A stretch of DNA of 64,000 nt from Cognatiluteimonas profundi (GCF_009792795.1 NZ_VKHQ01000004.1:492659-556658); one strand, 5' to 3'; positions 25,058 through 36,100 are shown, counted from the stretch's first letter. The notes: generated by a model from the letters alone, not told the origin. Numbers and translations are program-made.

Positions 25058-26220
25058 CATGTCCGAAGATCGAGATAGCCCGATGGCACCAAGCTGGTGG
25101 CCAGCATCACCGCGTTGATGTCCTCGTGCGCACGCCACGTCGCCAGCTGTCGCGCGGCCGGCTCGCACCAACTGGCGTTGATGTCCGCGGCGAGCGCCGC
25201 ATGGCGCGCGAGTTCCCGCAGGCGCGGCTCCAGCGCCGCAGCGTGCGCGGTGCCCGGCGCGGCCGCCTGCATGCGGTCGACGGCTTGCAGGCCGATCGCC
25301 AGCCCCAGTTCGCGGAACGCCAGCCGTTGCGACAACGGCCGCTGCCACGGGCGCTGCCGTGCATACGCCGCCAGCCCCGCACTGGCCGCATCGAGCATGC
25401 GTTCCAGCAGCGGTGACGGCATGGCGGCGGTGGACGGCAGCTGCATCAGCCGCCAGGCATCGGCGAGCAGTCCACCCAGTCCCAGCGGATCGTCGGTCCG
25501 CCAGTCACCGACATCCGCCCACGCCGCCAGCTGCGCGATCGCATCGGTCAGGTCCGGACCACCGACGGCCGCGGCGCGACGGGCCTGCAGCTGCAGGCAG
25601 GTGACCAGGCCGTCGAGCGCATCGTGCTGGCCGGTCGATGCGACCGTGGCGTGGCCCAGGTCGATGGTCATCTTCCAGACCAGGCGCGCGCCGTGGGTCG
25701 GCCGGCTGAAGCCGACCACGGCGGCCTGTGCCAGTTCGCAGGCCCAGCGCTCGGCATCCGGATGGCCGCTGGCATGCGCGAACTGGTCCAGCGCGTGCAT
25801 CCAACGCGTCAGGTAGTGGAAGTACTGGCCGTCGCGCTCCCATTCCAGCTCCGCGTCGTAGGGCTGCCGCGGGCCGCGTTCGGACAACGGCTTGCCGATG
25901 CGCAGGCCGCCCACGGTCGGCTGCGCCTCGCCGGCCGCATCCGGCAGGCCGCTGATCCATCCCTGGCGGGCGTCGTCGGGACGATGGTGTCCCAGCACGT
26001 GGTGCACCTGGTCGACCAGCTGCGCGGCCAATGCCTGGAATGCCCCGGCGTCGGGGCCGCGCGCCAGCGCCAGGCAATTGCAGACCGCGAACGCATCCGT
26101 CCACAGATAGCGTCGCGGCTCGACGGTGGCCGACGACAGCCCGGTGCGCTCGGCGAAGGCGAGCATCAACTCAGCGGCCAGGCGGTTGTCGGCGGGCTCG
26201 ACGGCGCGCAGTGCGGACAT
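25057..26220 (-). CDS. Uncharacterised helical protein, alpha/alpha-barrel-like
   Basis: 387 residues, not assigned with confidence. It is soluble and almost all helical, rich in Ala, Leu and Trp. Conserved-looking segments are RRYLWTDAFAVCNCLALA, WERDGQYFHYLTRWMHALDQ, ARLVWKMTIDLGHA and YLDLRT at the C-terminus. The spacing of Trp/His-rich helices recalls six-hairpin glycosidase-like (alpha/alpha)6 barrels, but that is inference from composition only. No signal peptide. Its stop lies inside the shared terminator. Confidence 0.7.
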   Translation of the reverse strand: MSALRAVEPADNRLAAELMLAFAERTGLSSATVEPRRYLWTDAFAVCNCLALARGPDAGAFQALAAQLVDQVHHVLGHHRPDDARQGWISGLPDAAGEAQPTVGGLRIGKPLSERGPRQPYDAELEWERDGQYFHYLTRWMHALDQFAHASGHPDAERWACELAQAAVVGFSRPTHGARLVWKMTIDLGHATVASTGQHDALDGLVTCLQLQARRAAAVGGPDLTDAIAQLAAWADVGDWRTDDPLGLGGLLADAWRLMQLPSTAAMPSPLLERMLDAASAGLAAYARQRPWQRPLSQRLAFRELGLAIGLQAVDRMQAAAPGTAHAAALEPRLRELARHAALAADINASWCEPAARQLATWRAHEDINAVMLATSLVPSGYLDLRT

Positions 26221-26339
26221 GGTCGTCGCTCCGGTTGCGGTGCGCGCATCGTGATCGCCGCCCGCGCAGCGGGCCGTGAATCGCGCGCGTTGATGCGCAC
26301 GGCTGTGCTAGCGTCGCCGGGCACTCACGGGAAGCCGCC

Positions 26340-28070
26340 ATGTCCGCTGTCGATCGCGCCCCGGCGCGCCAGTCGCTGTTGATCACACTGTCGTTGTCGG
26401 TCGCACTGTCGCTGCTGGCCGCGCTGTCGGCCTGCAAGCGCACGTCTGCACCGCCCGTGCCGCCGCCGGTGGCCGATGCCGCCGCCCAGCGCATCCGCAA
26501 CGACGTCGCCACGCTTGCCGACGACGCGATGCAGGGGCGCGAGACCGGCACGCCCGGTTTCGAGCGCGCCGCCGACGTCGTCGTCGCGCGCTTCCGCGCA
26601 CTCGGCCTGCAACCCGCCGGCGACAACGGCACGTTCTCCCAGCGCGTGCCGCTGCTCAAGGCGGTCCGCCTGGCCGACGGCGCGCGGCTGGACGTGATCC
26701 GCGCCGATCGCACGATCCACCTGCGTTTCGCCGACCAGTACCTGCCCGAGCCCGACTTCACCGCCGCCACCAACGCGGTGCAGGCGCCAGCGGTGTTCGT
26801 CGGACAGGGCGTGTCCGCAACGGACATCGGCCACGACGACTTCGCCGGCCTGGACGTACGCGGCAGGATTGCAGTGGTTCTGGGTGGCGCGCCGGCACGA
26901 CTGGAAAACGACCGGCGCGCCGTGCTCGGGTCGCAGGTCGAAAAACTGCGCACGCTGGCTGCGCGCGGCGCGGTCGGCGTGATCTTCGTGGACACCGCGG
27001 AGGACGAGGCGCAGCTGCCCTGGGCGCGGCGCGTCGCGCATCGCGATCGTGCCGCCATGCGCCTGCGCGATGCGGACGGACACGCCATCGACGCGCTGCC
27101 GCAACTGCGCGTGGTGGCGCGCGTGAGCGCCGCCGCCGCGGACCTGCTGTTCGACGGCAGCGGCCATACGGCGGCCGAGCTGGCCACCGCCGCACGCAAC
27201 GGCGAACTGCACGGATTCGCGCTGCCAGTGAAGCTGGCGCTGGCGACACGCACGCGCATCGCGCCGATCGACAGCCGCAACCTGCTCGCCACGTTGCCGG
27301 GCAGCGATCCGGCGCTGGCGCGGCAATACGTGGCCTCCAGCGCACACCTGGATCACCTCGGCGTTGCGCCGGAGGCCGCCGATGCGACCGGAGACCGCAT
27401 CTTCAACGGCGCGCTGGACAACGCACTGGGTGTCGCCATCGTGCTGGAAGCCGCGCGCCAGCTGCATGCCACCGGACATGCGCCGCGCCGCTCGCTGCTG
27501 TTCGCCGCGCTGACCGGCGAGGAACAGGGCCTGCTCGGCGCGCAGTGGCTGGCGCTGCATCCGCCGGGACGACTGGTGGCCGACATCAACCTCGACATGC
27601 CGATGTTGCTGGCACCCACGCGCGACGTGGTGCCGATCGGCGCGTCGCATTCGACCTTGCAGGGCCCGCTGCAGCGCGCCGCCGCCGACACCGCGCTGAC
27701 GCTGTCGCCGGACCCCTTCCCCGAGGAGTCGGTGTTCGTGCGCAGCGACCAGTACGCCTTCGTGCGCGCGGGGATCCCGTCGCTCTACCTGGACGGCGGC
27801 GTGGTGCCGGCCGCGTCCAGTGCCGGCAAGCCGGCCGACGCGACGACGATGCCGAAGCTGGCGCAACGCGATTTCCTGCGGCGCTGCTACCACCAGGCCT
27901 GCGATGACGTGCACCTTCCGATCCAGTACGGCGATGCCGCGCGCCTGGCACGGCTCGATGCGCGGCTGGCGTGGCTGATCGGCAACGACGCCGACGCGCC
28001 GCGCTGGCAACCTGGCGACTTTTTCGCCACCCCGGCGACCCCGGCCGCCACGGCCGCCACGGCGAAATGA
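26340..28070 (+). CDS. M28 family zinc aminopeptidase with PA domain, lipoprotein
   Basis: 576 residues. An N-terminal helix ending LLAALSAC fits a lipobox, so the protein is probably a periplasm-facing lipoprotein. A PA insert (about residues 140-250: FVGQGVSATDIGHDDF, VGVIFVDTAED) precedes the M28 catalytic domain. Zinc and catalytic residues are in SSAHLDHLG, NGALDNALG, LTGEEQGLLG, NLDMPM and the late RCYHQACDD. M28 enzymes release N-terminal residues from peptides. The start follows a 119-bp gap from the divergent neighbour. It ends 28 bp before phhA on the same strand. Confidence 0.9.
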   Translation: MSAVDRAPARQSLLITLSLSVALSLLAALSACKRTSAPPVPPPVADAAAQRIRNDVATLADDAMQGRETGTPGFERAADVVVARFRALGLQPAGDNGTFSQRVPLLKAVRLADGARLDVIRADRTIHLRFADQYLPEPDFTAATNAVQAPAVFVGQGVSATDIGHDDFAGLDVRGRIAVVLGGAPARLENDRRAVLGSQVEKLRTLAARGAVGVIFVDTAEDEAQLPWARRVAHRDRAAMRLRDADGHAIDALPQLRVVARVSAAAADLLFDGSGHTAAELATAARNGELHGFALPVKLALATRTRIAPIDSRNLLATLPGSDPALARQYVASSAHLDHLGVAPEAADATGDRIFNGALDNALGVAIVLEAARQLHATGHAPRRSLLFAALTGEEQGLLGAQWLALHPPGRLVADINLDMPMLLAPTRDVVPIGASHSTLQGPLQRAAADTALTLSPDPFPEESVFVRSDQYAFVRAGIPSLYLDGGVVPAASSAGKPADATTMPKLAQRDFLRRCYHQACDDVHLPIQYGDAARLARLDARLAWLIGNDADAPRWQPGDFFATPATPAATAATAK

Positions 28071-28098
28071 TCGCGGGCTTGGAGTTACCATCGGCCGC

Positions 28099-29001
28099 AT
28101 GAACATCCAGCCAGACCCTGCCGGCAAGCACGTCGAGCACCAGCACACGGACAAGGGCTACGTGCCGGTCTACACGACCGCCGTGGTGGAGCAGCCGTGG
28201 GACGCCTACACCGCGGTCGACCACAACGTCTGGGCGCAGCTGTTCGAGCGCCAGCGCAAGCTGCTGGTGGGTCGGGCGAGCGATGCGTTCCTGGTCGCCC
28301 AGGACGCGATGGGGATGACGCCCGACGCGATCCCCAGGTTCGACGAGCTCAACAACATCCTGCAGAAGGCCACCGGCTGGACCATCGTCGGGGTGGAAGG
28401 ACTGCTGCCGGAGCTGACGTTCTTCGAGCACCTGGCCAATCGCCGTTTCCCCGTGACCTGGTGGATCCGCAGGCCGGAGCAGCTGGATTACCTCGCCGAG
28501 CCGGACCTGTTCCACGATCTGTTCGGGCACGTGCCGCTGCTGATGAACCCGATGTTCGCCGACTACATGGCCGCCTATGGCCGCGGCGGGGTCAAGGCGC
28601 ACGGCATCGGTCCCGAAGCGCTGGTCAACCTCACCCGCCTGTACTGGTACACGGTGGAATTCGGCCTGATCCGGCAAGCCGATGGCCTGCGCATCTATGG
28701 CAGCGGCATCGTGTCGTCCAAGGGCGAGAGCATCCATTGCCTGGAATCCAGCGCGCCCAACCGGATTGGTTTCGATCTCGAACGCATCATGCGCACGCGT
28801 TACCGCATCGATACCTACCAGAAGACCTACTTCGTCATCGACAGCTTCGAGCAGTTGATGCAGGCAACGGCGCCGGACTTCGCGCCGATCTACGCGCGGC
28901 TGGCGACGCAGTCGTCGTATCCGGCCGGCACCGTGCTGGACACCGACACCGTCTACCACCGCGGCAGCGGCGAAGGCTGGAGCCAGGACGGCGACGTCTG
29001 A
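28099..29001 (+). CDS. phhA: Phenylalanine-4-hydroxylase PhhA
   Basis: 300 residues, monomeric bacterial type. It hydroxylates phenylalanine to tyrosine with a tetrahydropterin and O2. The iron ligands are H139 and H144 in FHDLFGHVPLL and E187 in YWYTVEFGLI. Other conserved blocks are HNVWAQLFERQ, GWTIVGVEGLLP and DSFEQLMQATAPDF. No phhB (pterin carbinolamine dehydratase) is adjacent, so cofactor recycling must be encoded elsewhere. The M28 gene lies just upstream. Confidence 0.95.
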   Translation: MNIQPDPAGKHVEHQHTDKGYVPVYTTAVVEQPWDAYTAVDHNVWAQLFERQRKLLVGRASDAFLVAQDAMGMTPDAIPRFDELNNILQKATGWTIVGVEGLLPELTFFEHLANRRFPVTWWIRRPEQLDYLAEPDLFHDLFGHVPLLMNPMFADYMAAYGRGGVKAHGIGPEALVNLTRLYWYTVEFGLIRQADGLRIYGSGIVSSKGESIHCLESSAPNRIGFDLERIMRTRYRIDTYQKTYFVIDSFEQLMQATAPDFAPIYARLATQSSYPAGTVLDTDTVYHRGSGEGWSQDGDV

Positions 29002-29099
29002 ACGACGGCGTCGGGCCTACACCGGGCAATCACCGGGGCCGACCGATCATTGGGTTCCCAATCCCAGCTGGTGCGACCCACGTGCACCAAGGTCAGTCC

Positions 29100-29414
29100 A
29101 TGGACTATGCCGCCGACGAACTCATGGAAGCACTCGCGCGCATCGACACGCTGCTGCGCGAGGCGAGCCGGCGCGCCGGGGAGGGCTGCGATCCGGATTT
29201 CGATCGCAAGCTCGATGCCTGCGTGCGCGGCCTGCGGCCGATGCTCGGCGAGGACGACCTGACCGCCGCCACCGACGCGATCGAGGCCGCCAGGCGGGTG
29301 ATGGTGTCGGCCGATCCGTCGGCGCCATTGCTGATGCTCGCGATGGCGCAGAAGACCCTGGGCGGGGTGATCCGCCGCCAGGCCAACACCCAGCGGTTGC
29401 GCTCGGCCGCCTGA
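29100..29414 (+). CDS. Uncharacterised small helical protein
   Basis: 104 residues, acidic at the start ([20 protein letters not shown]) and helical throughout, with a conserved-looking [18 protein letters not shown] near the end. No signal, membrane segment or metal motif. Codon use fits the neighbourhood. It lies between phhA and fbp on the same strand, 98 bp and 76 bp away. I do not recognise a family. Confidence 0.6.
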   Translation: MDYAADELMEALARIDTLLREASRRAGEGCDPDFDRKLDACVRGLRPMLGEDDLTAATDAIEAARRVMVSADPSAPLLMLAMAQKTLGGVIRRQANTQRLRSAA

Positions 29415-29490
29415 GCGCACGGAGCTGCGGGCGCGCGGCGGAATGCCGGCACGGGCGACAATGGGCGCCCTTTCCGCCCGCACGCCTGCC

Positions 29491-30603
29491 ATGACCAACG
29501 CCGATCTCCCGCCTGCCCATTCGTCCGGCCCGTGTTCGCTGACGCGCTTCCTGATCGAGGAAAAGCGCCAGGGCCGCATCAACCCGGACCTGCGCCTGCT
29601 GATCGAAGTCGTCGCCCGCGCCTGCAAGACGATCGCCGTGCACGTCGGCAAGGGCGCCCTGGGCGGCGTGCTGGGGGATGCCGGCACCGGCAACGCCGCG
29701 TCGATCAACGTCCAGGGCGAGGCGCAGAAGAAACTCGACGTGATCGCCAACGACGTGCTGCTCGAGGCCAATGCCTGGGGCGGCCATCTCGCCGCCTGCG
29801 CGTCGGAGGAAATGGACGAACCATTCCCGATCCCGGACGCCTATCCGCGCGGCAACTACCTGTTGCTGTTCGACCCGCTGGATGGCAGCAGCAACATCGA
29901 CGTCAATGTGTCCGTCGGCACGATCTTCTCGGTGCTGGTCTGCCCCGGCGACGCGCAGCAGGTGGACACCCAGTCCTTCCTGCAGCCGGGCACCGCGCAG
30001 GTCGCCGCCGGCTACTGCATCTATGGGCCGTCGACGATGCTGGTGCTGACGATCGGCCACGGCACGCATGCATTCACCCTGGATCGCGAGCAGGGTTCGT
30101 TCGTGCTGACCCAGCGCGACATGCGCGTGCCGGAGCACACCCGCGAGTTCGCCATCAACATGTCCAACCAGCGCCACTGGGAAGCGCCGATGCAGGCCTA
30201 CGTGCAGGACCTGCTGGCCGGGTCCACCGGCCCGCGCGGCAAGGACTTCAACATGCGCTGGATCGCGTCCATGGTCGCCGACGTGCATCGCATCCTCACC
30301 CGCGGCGGCATCTTCATCTATCCATGGGACCGCAAGCTTGGCCACGCCAGGCCGGATGACAACGTGGATCCGACCAAGGCCGGCAAGTTGCGGCTGATGT
30401 ACGAGGCCAACCCGATGTCGATGCTGGTCGAGCAGGCCGGCGGCGCCGCGACCAACGGCCGCGAGCGGATCCTCGACATCGTGCCCACGCACCTGCACCA
30501 GCGCCTGCCGGTGTTCCTGGGATCGAAGGCCGAAGTCGCCGAAGTCACCGGCTGCCACCGCGCGCATGACGCCGCGATGGCGACGCAGGCCGCGCAGGCA
30601 TGA
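29491..30603 (+). CDS. fbp: Fructose-1,6-bisphosphatase class I
   Basis: 370 residues. It removes the 1-phosphate of fructose-1,6-bisphosphate in gluconeogenesis. Diagnostic blocks are [12 protein letters not shown], the metal site [14 protein letters not shown] with [20 protein letters not shown], and [10 protein letters not shown] followed by [19 protein letters not shown]. The start ATG at 29491 aligns with the usual N-terminus; a longer frame upstream adds unrelated residues. Transcribed alone or with the small gene upstream; a 342-bp gap follows. Confidence 0.96.
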   Translation: MTNADLPPAHSSGPCSLTRFLIEEKRQGRINPDLRLLIEVVARACKTIAVHVGKGALGGVLGDAGTGNAASINVQGEAQKKLDVIANDVLLEANAWGGHLAACASEEMDEPFPIPDAYPRGNYLLLFDPLDGSSNIDVNVSVGTIFSVLVCPGDAQQVDTQSFLQPGTAQVAAGYCIYGPSTMLVLTIGHGTHAFTLDREQGSFVLTQRDMRVPEHTREFAINMSNQRHWEAPMQAYVQDLLAGSTGPRGKDFNMRWIASMVADVHRILTRGGIFIYPWDRKLGHARPDDNVDPTKAGKLRLMYEANPMSMLVEQAGGAATNGRERILDIVPTHLHQRLPVFLGSKAEVAEVTGCHRAHDAAMATQAAQA

Positions 30604-30945
30604 ACCGCTGCCGCGCCTTGCACTGACATCCATCGCGGGACGTTCGATTGCGCGTGCGCGGGATTCCCGTGCGGGCGGGCACCGAAAGCAGCCCGGGCGT
30701 GTCGGTAGCGGGAATCCGCCCTGGCCGGTCTGTTCCAGCAGCGCCAGGTGGCGCCACGCGATGCCACTTCGCACCGACGGCCCATCACGCGGCAACCGGC
30801 TGCCGTGCTGCGAGGCGGTGATCGCCGGCGGTTGAAGCCTGGTCCGGGGAGCGGCCGGATGGATCGCGTCGCCGCGGCGCATGCCGGTGACTTCACGCGC
30901 ATGCCCCACAATGCGCCCGTTCATCTACCGCCCACCAAGGACGCC
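30604..30945. other. 342-bp non-coding gap with a long stem-loop
   Basis: No convincing gene. The only structure I see is the inverted repeat at 30661-30717. The remainder is GC-rich with no clear promoter boxes, and small Arg-rich frames through it look like shadow reading. It should contain the promoter of the SLC13-type permease at 30946. Confidence 0.5.
30661..30717. repeat. Inverted repeat, possible structured RNA or REP-like element
   Basis: Perfect 9-bp arms GGATTCCCG (30661-30669) and CGGGAATCC (30709-30717) enclose a second GGGC/GCCC pairing and an A-rich tip around ACCGAAAGCA. There is no T-run, so it is not a normal terminator. A GTAG lies just inside the right arm, as in some xanthomonad palindromic repeats, but the match is weak. 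Confidence 0.4.
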
Positions 30946-32763
30946 ATGTCGCTGGACCTGGTCACGTTCCACCAGACGCTGTTCCTGCTGATCCTGGCAG
31001 GCGGCCTGTACCTGTTCGTGAGCGAACGCCTGCGCATCGACGTCACCGCGATGCTGGTGCTGCTGGCGCTGGTGCTCAGTGGCGTGCTCGACGCCGACCA
31101 GGCGCTGTCGGGATTCTCGAGCGAGCCGGCGATCATCGTCGCCGCGGTGTTCGTCATCTCCGGCGGCCTGGCCGCCACCGGCATCACCGAGCGCCTGGGT
31201 CAGTGGATCGGGCACGCGGCGGGGCGCAGCGAGGCGCGCGGGGTGGCGGTGCTGATGCCGGCGGTGGCGGCGCTGGCGGCCTTCACCCACCACGTGATGG
31301 TCACCGCGATGATGTTGCCGATCACCCTGCGGCATGCGCGCGAAGTCAACCTGCCCGCATCGCGGCTGCTGATGCCGATGTCGCTGGCCGCGTCGCTGGG
31401 CACGACCCTGACGCTGGTGAGCGCGCCGGCATTCCTGCTGGCCAGCGACCTGATCGAGCGCAGCGGCGGCAAGAGCCTGGGCATCTTCTCCATCAGCCCG
31501 ATCGGCATCGCGCTGGTCGTGGTCGGCATGGTCTACATGCAGCTGACGCGCTGGCTGCTGCCGCGGCACAAGGGCGCGCATGGCGACGACGGCTACCTGC
31601 GGCTGGATCGTTACCGCACCGAGTTGCTGGTGGTCGACGGCTCGCGCTGGAGCACGCGGCCGCTGCTCGAGTTGCAGAATGCGTTGGGCGATCGCTTCGT
31701 CCTGCGCGGCTGGCTGCGCGACGGCAAGTTGCGCGCCGACCTCAAGCCGAGCAGTCCGCTGCTGGCTGGCGACGTGCTGCTGGTGGAGGCATCGGCCGAC
31801 GACCTGATGTCGCTGCACGACGATCCGGGCCTGGACCTCAACGCGATCGCCCGCTATGGCGCCCGGGTCAATGGCGAGGGCGAGTCGCAACTGGTGCAGG
31901 CCGTGGTGGCGCCGGGTTCGGAGTTCATCGGCCGCTCGGTGCGGGCGCTGGATTTCTCGCGGCAGTTCCAGGCGGTGATCGTCGGCCTGTGGCGGCGCTC
32001 GGGCGAGATCGGCGAACGCTTGGCCGACGCGCGCCTGCGCGAAGGCGACCTGCTGGTGCTGTACGGCCAGCCGGCGCATTTCGGCGATCTCGCCGCGCAC
32101 CACGGCTTCCTGATGCTGGTGCCGTTTGCCGGGGAGGCCAAGCGCCGCCTGCGCGCACCGCTGGCACTGGGGATCCTGGTGGCGACGATCCTGGCTGCCG
32201 CCACCGAATGGCTGCCGGCGCCGCTGGCCTTCCTGATGGGCGCGGTGGCGATGGTGGCCACGCGCTGCGTCGACGTGAACCAGGCCTACCGCGCGATCGA
32301 CGTGCGCATCTTCGTCATGATCGCCGGGGTGATCCCGCTGGGGATCGCCATGGAACAGACTGGCACCGCGCAGTTGTTCGCGCGCGGCCTGCTGCATGTG
32401 GTCGCGCACTGGCCGGTACTGGGCGTGCTGCTGGTGATGTTCTCGGCGGCGGCGCTGCTGACGCAGATCCTGTCCGACGCCGCGACCACGGTGCTGCTGG
32501 GGCCGATCGCGGTATCGCTGGCCACGTCACTGGGATTGCCGCCGACGCCGTTCGTGGTGTGCACGGCGCTGGGCGCGGTGGTGGCCTTCCTGACCCCGAT
32601 CGGGCACCACGGCAACCTGCTGATCCTGGGGCCGGGGCAATACCGCTTCAGCGACTTCCTGCGCGTGGGACTGCCCTTGACCGTGCTGATCGCCCTGGTC
32701 AGCGCGTGGATGGCGCAATGGTTGTGGCTGGGCGGGGCGCTGGTCCCGCACTTCGGTCGCTGA
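30946..32763 (+). CDS. SLC13/DASS-type permease with two RCK_C (TrkA-C) domains
   Basis: 605 residues. Two sets of membrane helices flank a soluble centre of about 200 residues (about 220-410) with two TrkA-C-like domains (YRTELLVVDGSRWSTRPLLE and VVAPGSEFIGRSVRALDF). The N-terminal half has AFTHHVMVTAMMLPI and the C-terminal half ILSDAATTVLLGPI and FLTPIGHHGNLLILGPG, which match the paired SNT/helix-hairpin signatures of the DASS family. Substrates in such proteins range from dicarboxylates to sulfate and cannot be told here. The ATG at 30946 follows a long untranslated gap. Confidence 0.88.
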   Translation: MSLDLVTFHQTLFLLILAGGLYLFVSERLRIDVTAMLVLLALVLSGVLDADQALSGFSSEPAIIVAAVFVISGGLAATGITERLGQWIGHAAGRSEARGVAVLMPAVAALAAFTHHVMVTAMMLPITLRHAREVNLPASRLLMPMSLAASLGTTLTLVSAPAFLLASDLIERSGGKSLGIFSISPIGIALVVVGMVYMQLTRWLLPRHKGAHGDDGYLRLDRYRTELLVVDGSRWSTRPLLELQNALGDRFVLRGWLRDGKLRADLKPSSPLLAGDVLLVEASADDLMSLHDDPGLDLNAIARYGARVNGEGESQLVQAVVAPGSEFIGRSVRALDFSRQFQAVIVGLWRRSGEIGERLADARLREGDLLVLYGQPAHFGDLAAHHGFLMLVPFAGEAKRRLRAPLALGILVATILAAATEWLPAPLAFLMGAVAMVATRCVDVNQAYRAIDVRIFVMIAGVIPLGIAMEQTGTAQLFARGLLHVVAHWPVLGVLLVMFSAAALLTQILSDAATTVLLGPIAVSLATSLGLPPTPFVVCTALGAVVAFLTPIGHHGNLLILGPGQYRFSDFLRVGLPLTVLIALVSAWMAQWLWLGGALVPHFGR

Positions 32764-32787
32764 GCCGGGCAGTGCCCGGCGGGCAAC

Positions 32788-33180
32788 TCAGCCGGCCGAA
32801 CCGGTCGCCGGCTGCCGCGCGCCTTCGGCCAGCACGTTGGCGAGCATGGATTCCAGCATGGCCGGATCGTAGGGCTTCTGCAGCATCGGGCAGCCGTGGA
32901 ACTCGCCCGGCAGGCCACGCTCGCCGTAGCCGGACGCGAACAGGAAGGGCACGCCGCGGCGGCGCAACTCGTCGGCCACCGGGAAGACTTCCTTGCCGGC
33001 CAGGTTGACGTCCAGGATCGCGGCGTCGATATCCTCGACCTCGGCCAGCGCCAGCGCCCCCGGAACCCGCGCCGCCTTGAGCACGCGATAGCCGGCTCCC
33101 TCCAGCACGTCCTGCAGCATCATCGCCAGGCATGCCTCGTCCTCGACCAGGAGGACGCACTGGGTCGCCGGGTTGGTCAT
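32788..33180 (-). CDS. Single-domain response regulator
   Basis: 130 residues, receiver domain only. The phosphoacceptor is Asp57 in DAAILDVNLAG, the acidic pocket is VEDEACLAMM, and the conserved Lys is in MLQKPYDP. There is no output domain, so it probably acts through protein contact. Its start overlaps the stop of the large kinase gene by 4 bp, which points to a cognate pair. Confidence 0.92.
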   Translation of the reverse strand: MTNPATQCVLLVEDEACLAMMLQDVLEGAGYRVLKAARVPGALALAEVEDIDAAILDVNLAGKEVFPVADELRRRGVPFLFASGYGERGLPGEFHGCPMLQKPYDPAMLESMLANVLAEGARQPATGSAG

Positions 33181-36100
33181 GGCGCTGCCTCGGAAAGTGG
33201 GACGTGGATCACGCAGCTTACGCCCGTTTCGACGTAGTCGAGCGTCGCTTCGCCGTTCAGTTCAAAGGCCAGCCCCTCGGTGATCAGGCGGGTGCCGAAT
33301 CCACGCCGGGCGGGCGGGGTGACGGGCGGACCGCCGGATTCGGTCCAGGACAGGTGCAGCCACGGCTGCCCGCCCTCGTCGCGGGCATGCCATCGGACCG
33401 TGACGTCGCCCTGTGCGCCGGACAGGGCGCCGTACTTGCTGGCGTTGGTCGCCAGCTCGTGGATGGCCATGCTCAGGGCCAGGGCCATCTTCGGGTTGAG
33501 CAGCAGGTCGCCCCCGGCCAGGCGTGCCCGCGCCTGCTCCTCTGAATCCCGATCGCGCAGGTACGGCGCCAGCTCGCTGGCGATGATGTCGCGCAGCTGC
33601 GCACCAGTCCAGGCATCGTGGGCCAGCAGGTTGTGGGTGTTGGACAGGGCCAGCAGGCGGGCGCCGAAGGCCGTGCGGAAGGCTTCCATCGAGGTCGACT
33701 GCGTCAGGGTCTGCATCGCGATCGCCTGCACGGTCGCCAGGGTGTTCTTCACCCGGTGGTTGAGCTCGTCCAGCATCAGGTCCACGTGCTGGGAAGCGAG
33801 CTTCTGCTCGGTGATGTCGAGCACCGCCGAGATGATGTGCCGGGGAGCATGGTCGCCACCCAGCATCGCGGTGACGCTGTTGCTGGTCCACACGAACCGG
33901 CCGTCCGGTCGCACGAAGCGCAGGTCGAGCTGGAAGTGGCTGCGCTCGGCCAGCAGCGTCCGGACCAGGTCGAGGTTCTGCTGCACGTCGTCGGGATGCA
34001 GGATGTCCTGCACGCGCAGCCGGTAGAGCTCGCGTGCGGTGCGGCCGACGATTTCGCAGAAGCGCGGGTTGACCAGCTCGAAGCGGCCCTCGACATTGGT
34101 CTGGGCCAGTCCCATCGACGTCTGTTCCAGGATCGCGGCCAGCCGGAATTCGCTGTCGTGCAGGGCGCGGTCGGCGCGGCGTCGATCGGTGACGTCGCGG
34201 GCGATCGCCGAGCCGGAGACGACCTGGCCGGATGCGTCCCTCACCGGCGAGCACGACAGGTCGATCGCAACCGTTGAACCATTCTGGCGACGCCACGTCG
34301 CCTCGAACTTGGTCACGCCCTCGGGATCCGCGCACGCCGCCAGCAAGCGCTGGAGCTGGTCTTCCTGCCCGGCTGGCAACAGCATCGCCAGCGAATGCCC
34401 GATCACGGTCCCGGGCTTGTAGCCGAGCACGCGCTCGGCCCCTGAATTCCAGCTGGTGATGGTGCCATCGAGCGCGTAGCCGACGATCGCGTCCTTGGAC
34501 CATTCCACGATCGCCGCCAGTCGCGCGCGCTCGGTTTCCTGCGCTTCGCGCTCGGTGACGTCGATGAAGGTCAGCACGGTGCCATCGATGACGTTGTCGA
34601 CGGTGCGGTACGGCCGCACCCGCAACAGGTAGGACGGCACGCCGTCGCCGCCGCGCAACACGCGCTCGACCGGCGCCAGGGTGCGCAGCACCTGCCTCAC
34701 GTCGTCCTGCAGCTGCGGATACTGCACGCGCGTCGCGATCTCGGTGATCGGCCGGCCGCGATCGCCCTCGCGCAGGTGGAAGACCTGCCCCATGCCGGAC
34801 GTGAAACCGGTGACATGCAGCGCGGTGTCGAGGAACAGGGTCGCGATCTGCGTGCTTTCCATCAGGTTCTGCAGGTCGTTGTAGAGCCTCGCGAGCGTCT
34901 CGTTCTTGCCCTGCAGCTCGGCATTGATCGTCTGCAGTTCCTCGTTGATCGACTGCATCTCCTCCTTGGAGGTTTCCAGCTCCTCGTTGGCGGACTGCAG
35001 CTCCTCGTTGACCGACTGGTATTCCTCGTTGGCCGACATCAATTCTTCGTTGGCGGTTTCCTGCTGCTCGGTGGCCGCCTGCAGTTGCTGGCGCGTCTGC
35101 TCCAGCTCCTGCTCCAGCGCCGTGATGCGTGCACTCTCCGTCGCGCCGCCGCCAGCCTGCGCACCGGGAGGCGCCCGCTCGACGGCGTCGAAGGCGATCA
35201 CGTAAAGGTCCTTGCCGCCATCGGCCTCGTGCAGCGGCGCGGCGATCAGGCGCAAGGGCTGGCGCTGGCCCTCGACGTCGATGTCCAGTCCCTCCTGCAC
35301 CACCATGCGGTGCTGCGAGGACGCCTGCTGCACCGACGTGCGGGCGGCGCTGCGCAGGCCCTTGTGCAGCAGGCTGAAGAGATTGAGGCTGGCGCTGCCG
35401 GTCGAGGGACCGAGGTAGCGCGCGGTGTTGCCGGAAAACCGCACGATGTCGTGGTTGCCGTCGATCACCACGTAGGCGGGCGAGTACTTCTCCAGCGCAC
35501 GCCACACGCCGCGATCCAGGGCGTCATCCACCTGGGCGCGGCTGCGTGTGGTCGCCGACCGCGAGGCGGCGGTACCCGGGTGGGCGATGCCGGCGGGGCT
35601 GCGGAAGATCGGCACGCCATTGGGGATGTTGTCGTTGCGGCGCTGGTACAGGCGCTCTTTCTTGTCCAGCACGGTGAACAACGCTGCGCTGCGCGCCAGG
35701 CTCTCCGACGGTCCCAGCAGCAGGTAACCGCCGGGGCGCAACGCGTAATGGAAAACCCGCAGCAGCCGTTGCTGCAATTCTGCATTCAGGTAGATCAGCA
35801 GGTTGCGGCAGGAGACGATATCCAGCTGCGAGAACGGCGGATCCTTGATCGCGCTGTGCACGGAAAACACGCACATCTCGCGGATCGTCTTGGCCACGCA
35901 GCGATCCTCGCCGTCGGTGGTGAACCAGCGCGATTCGCGCTCCGGCGTCACGCCCACCAGGGGACCGCTGTAGCGACCGGCGCGCGCGGTCGCGATCGCG
36001 CGGTCGTCGATGTCGGTGGCGAAGATCTGCACCTTCGGCGCGCCGCGACGATCGCCGACGACCTCGCAGATGGCGATGGCCATCGAGTAGGCCTCCTCGC

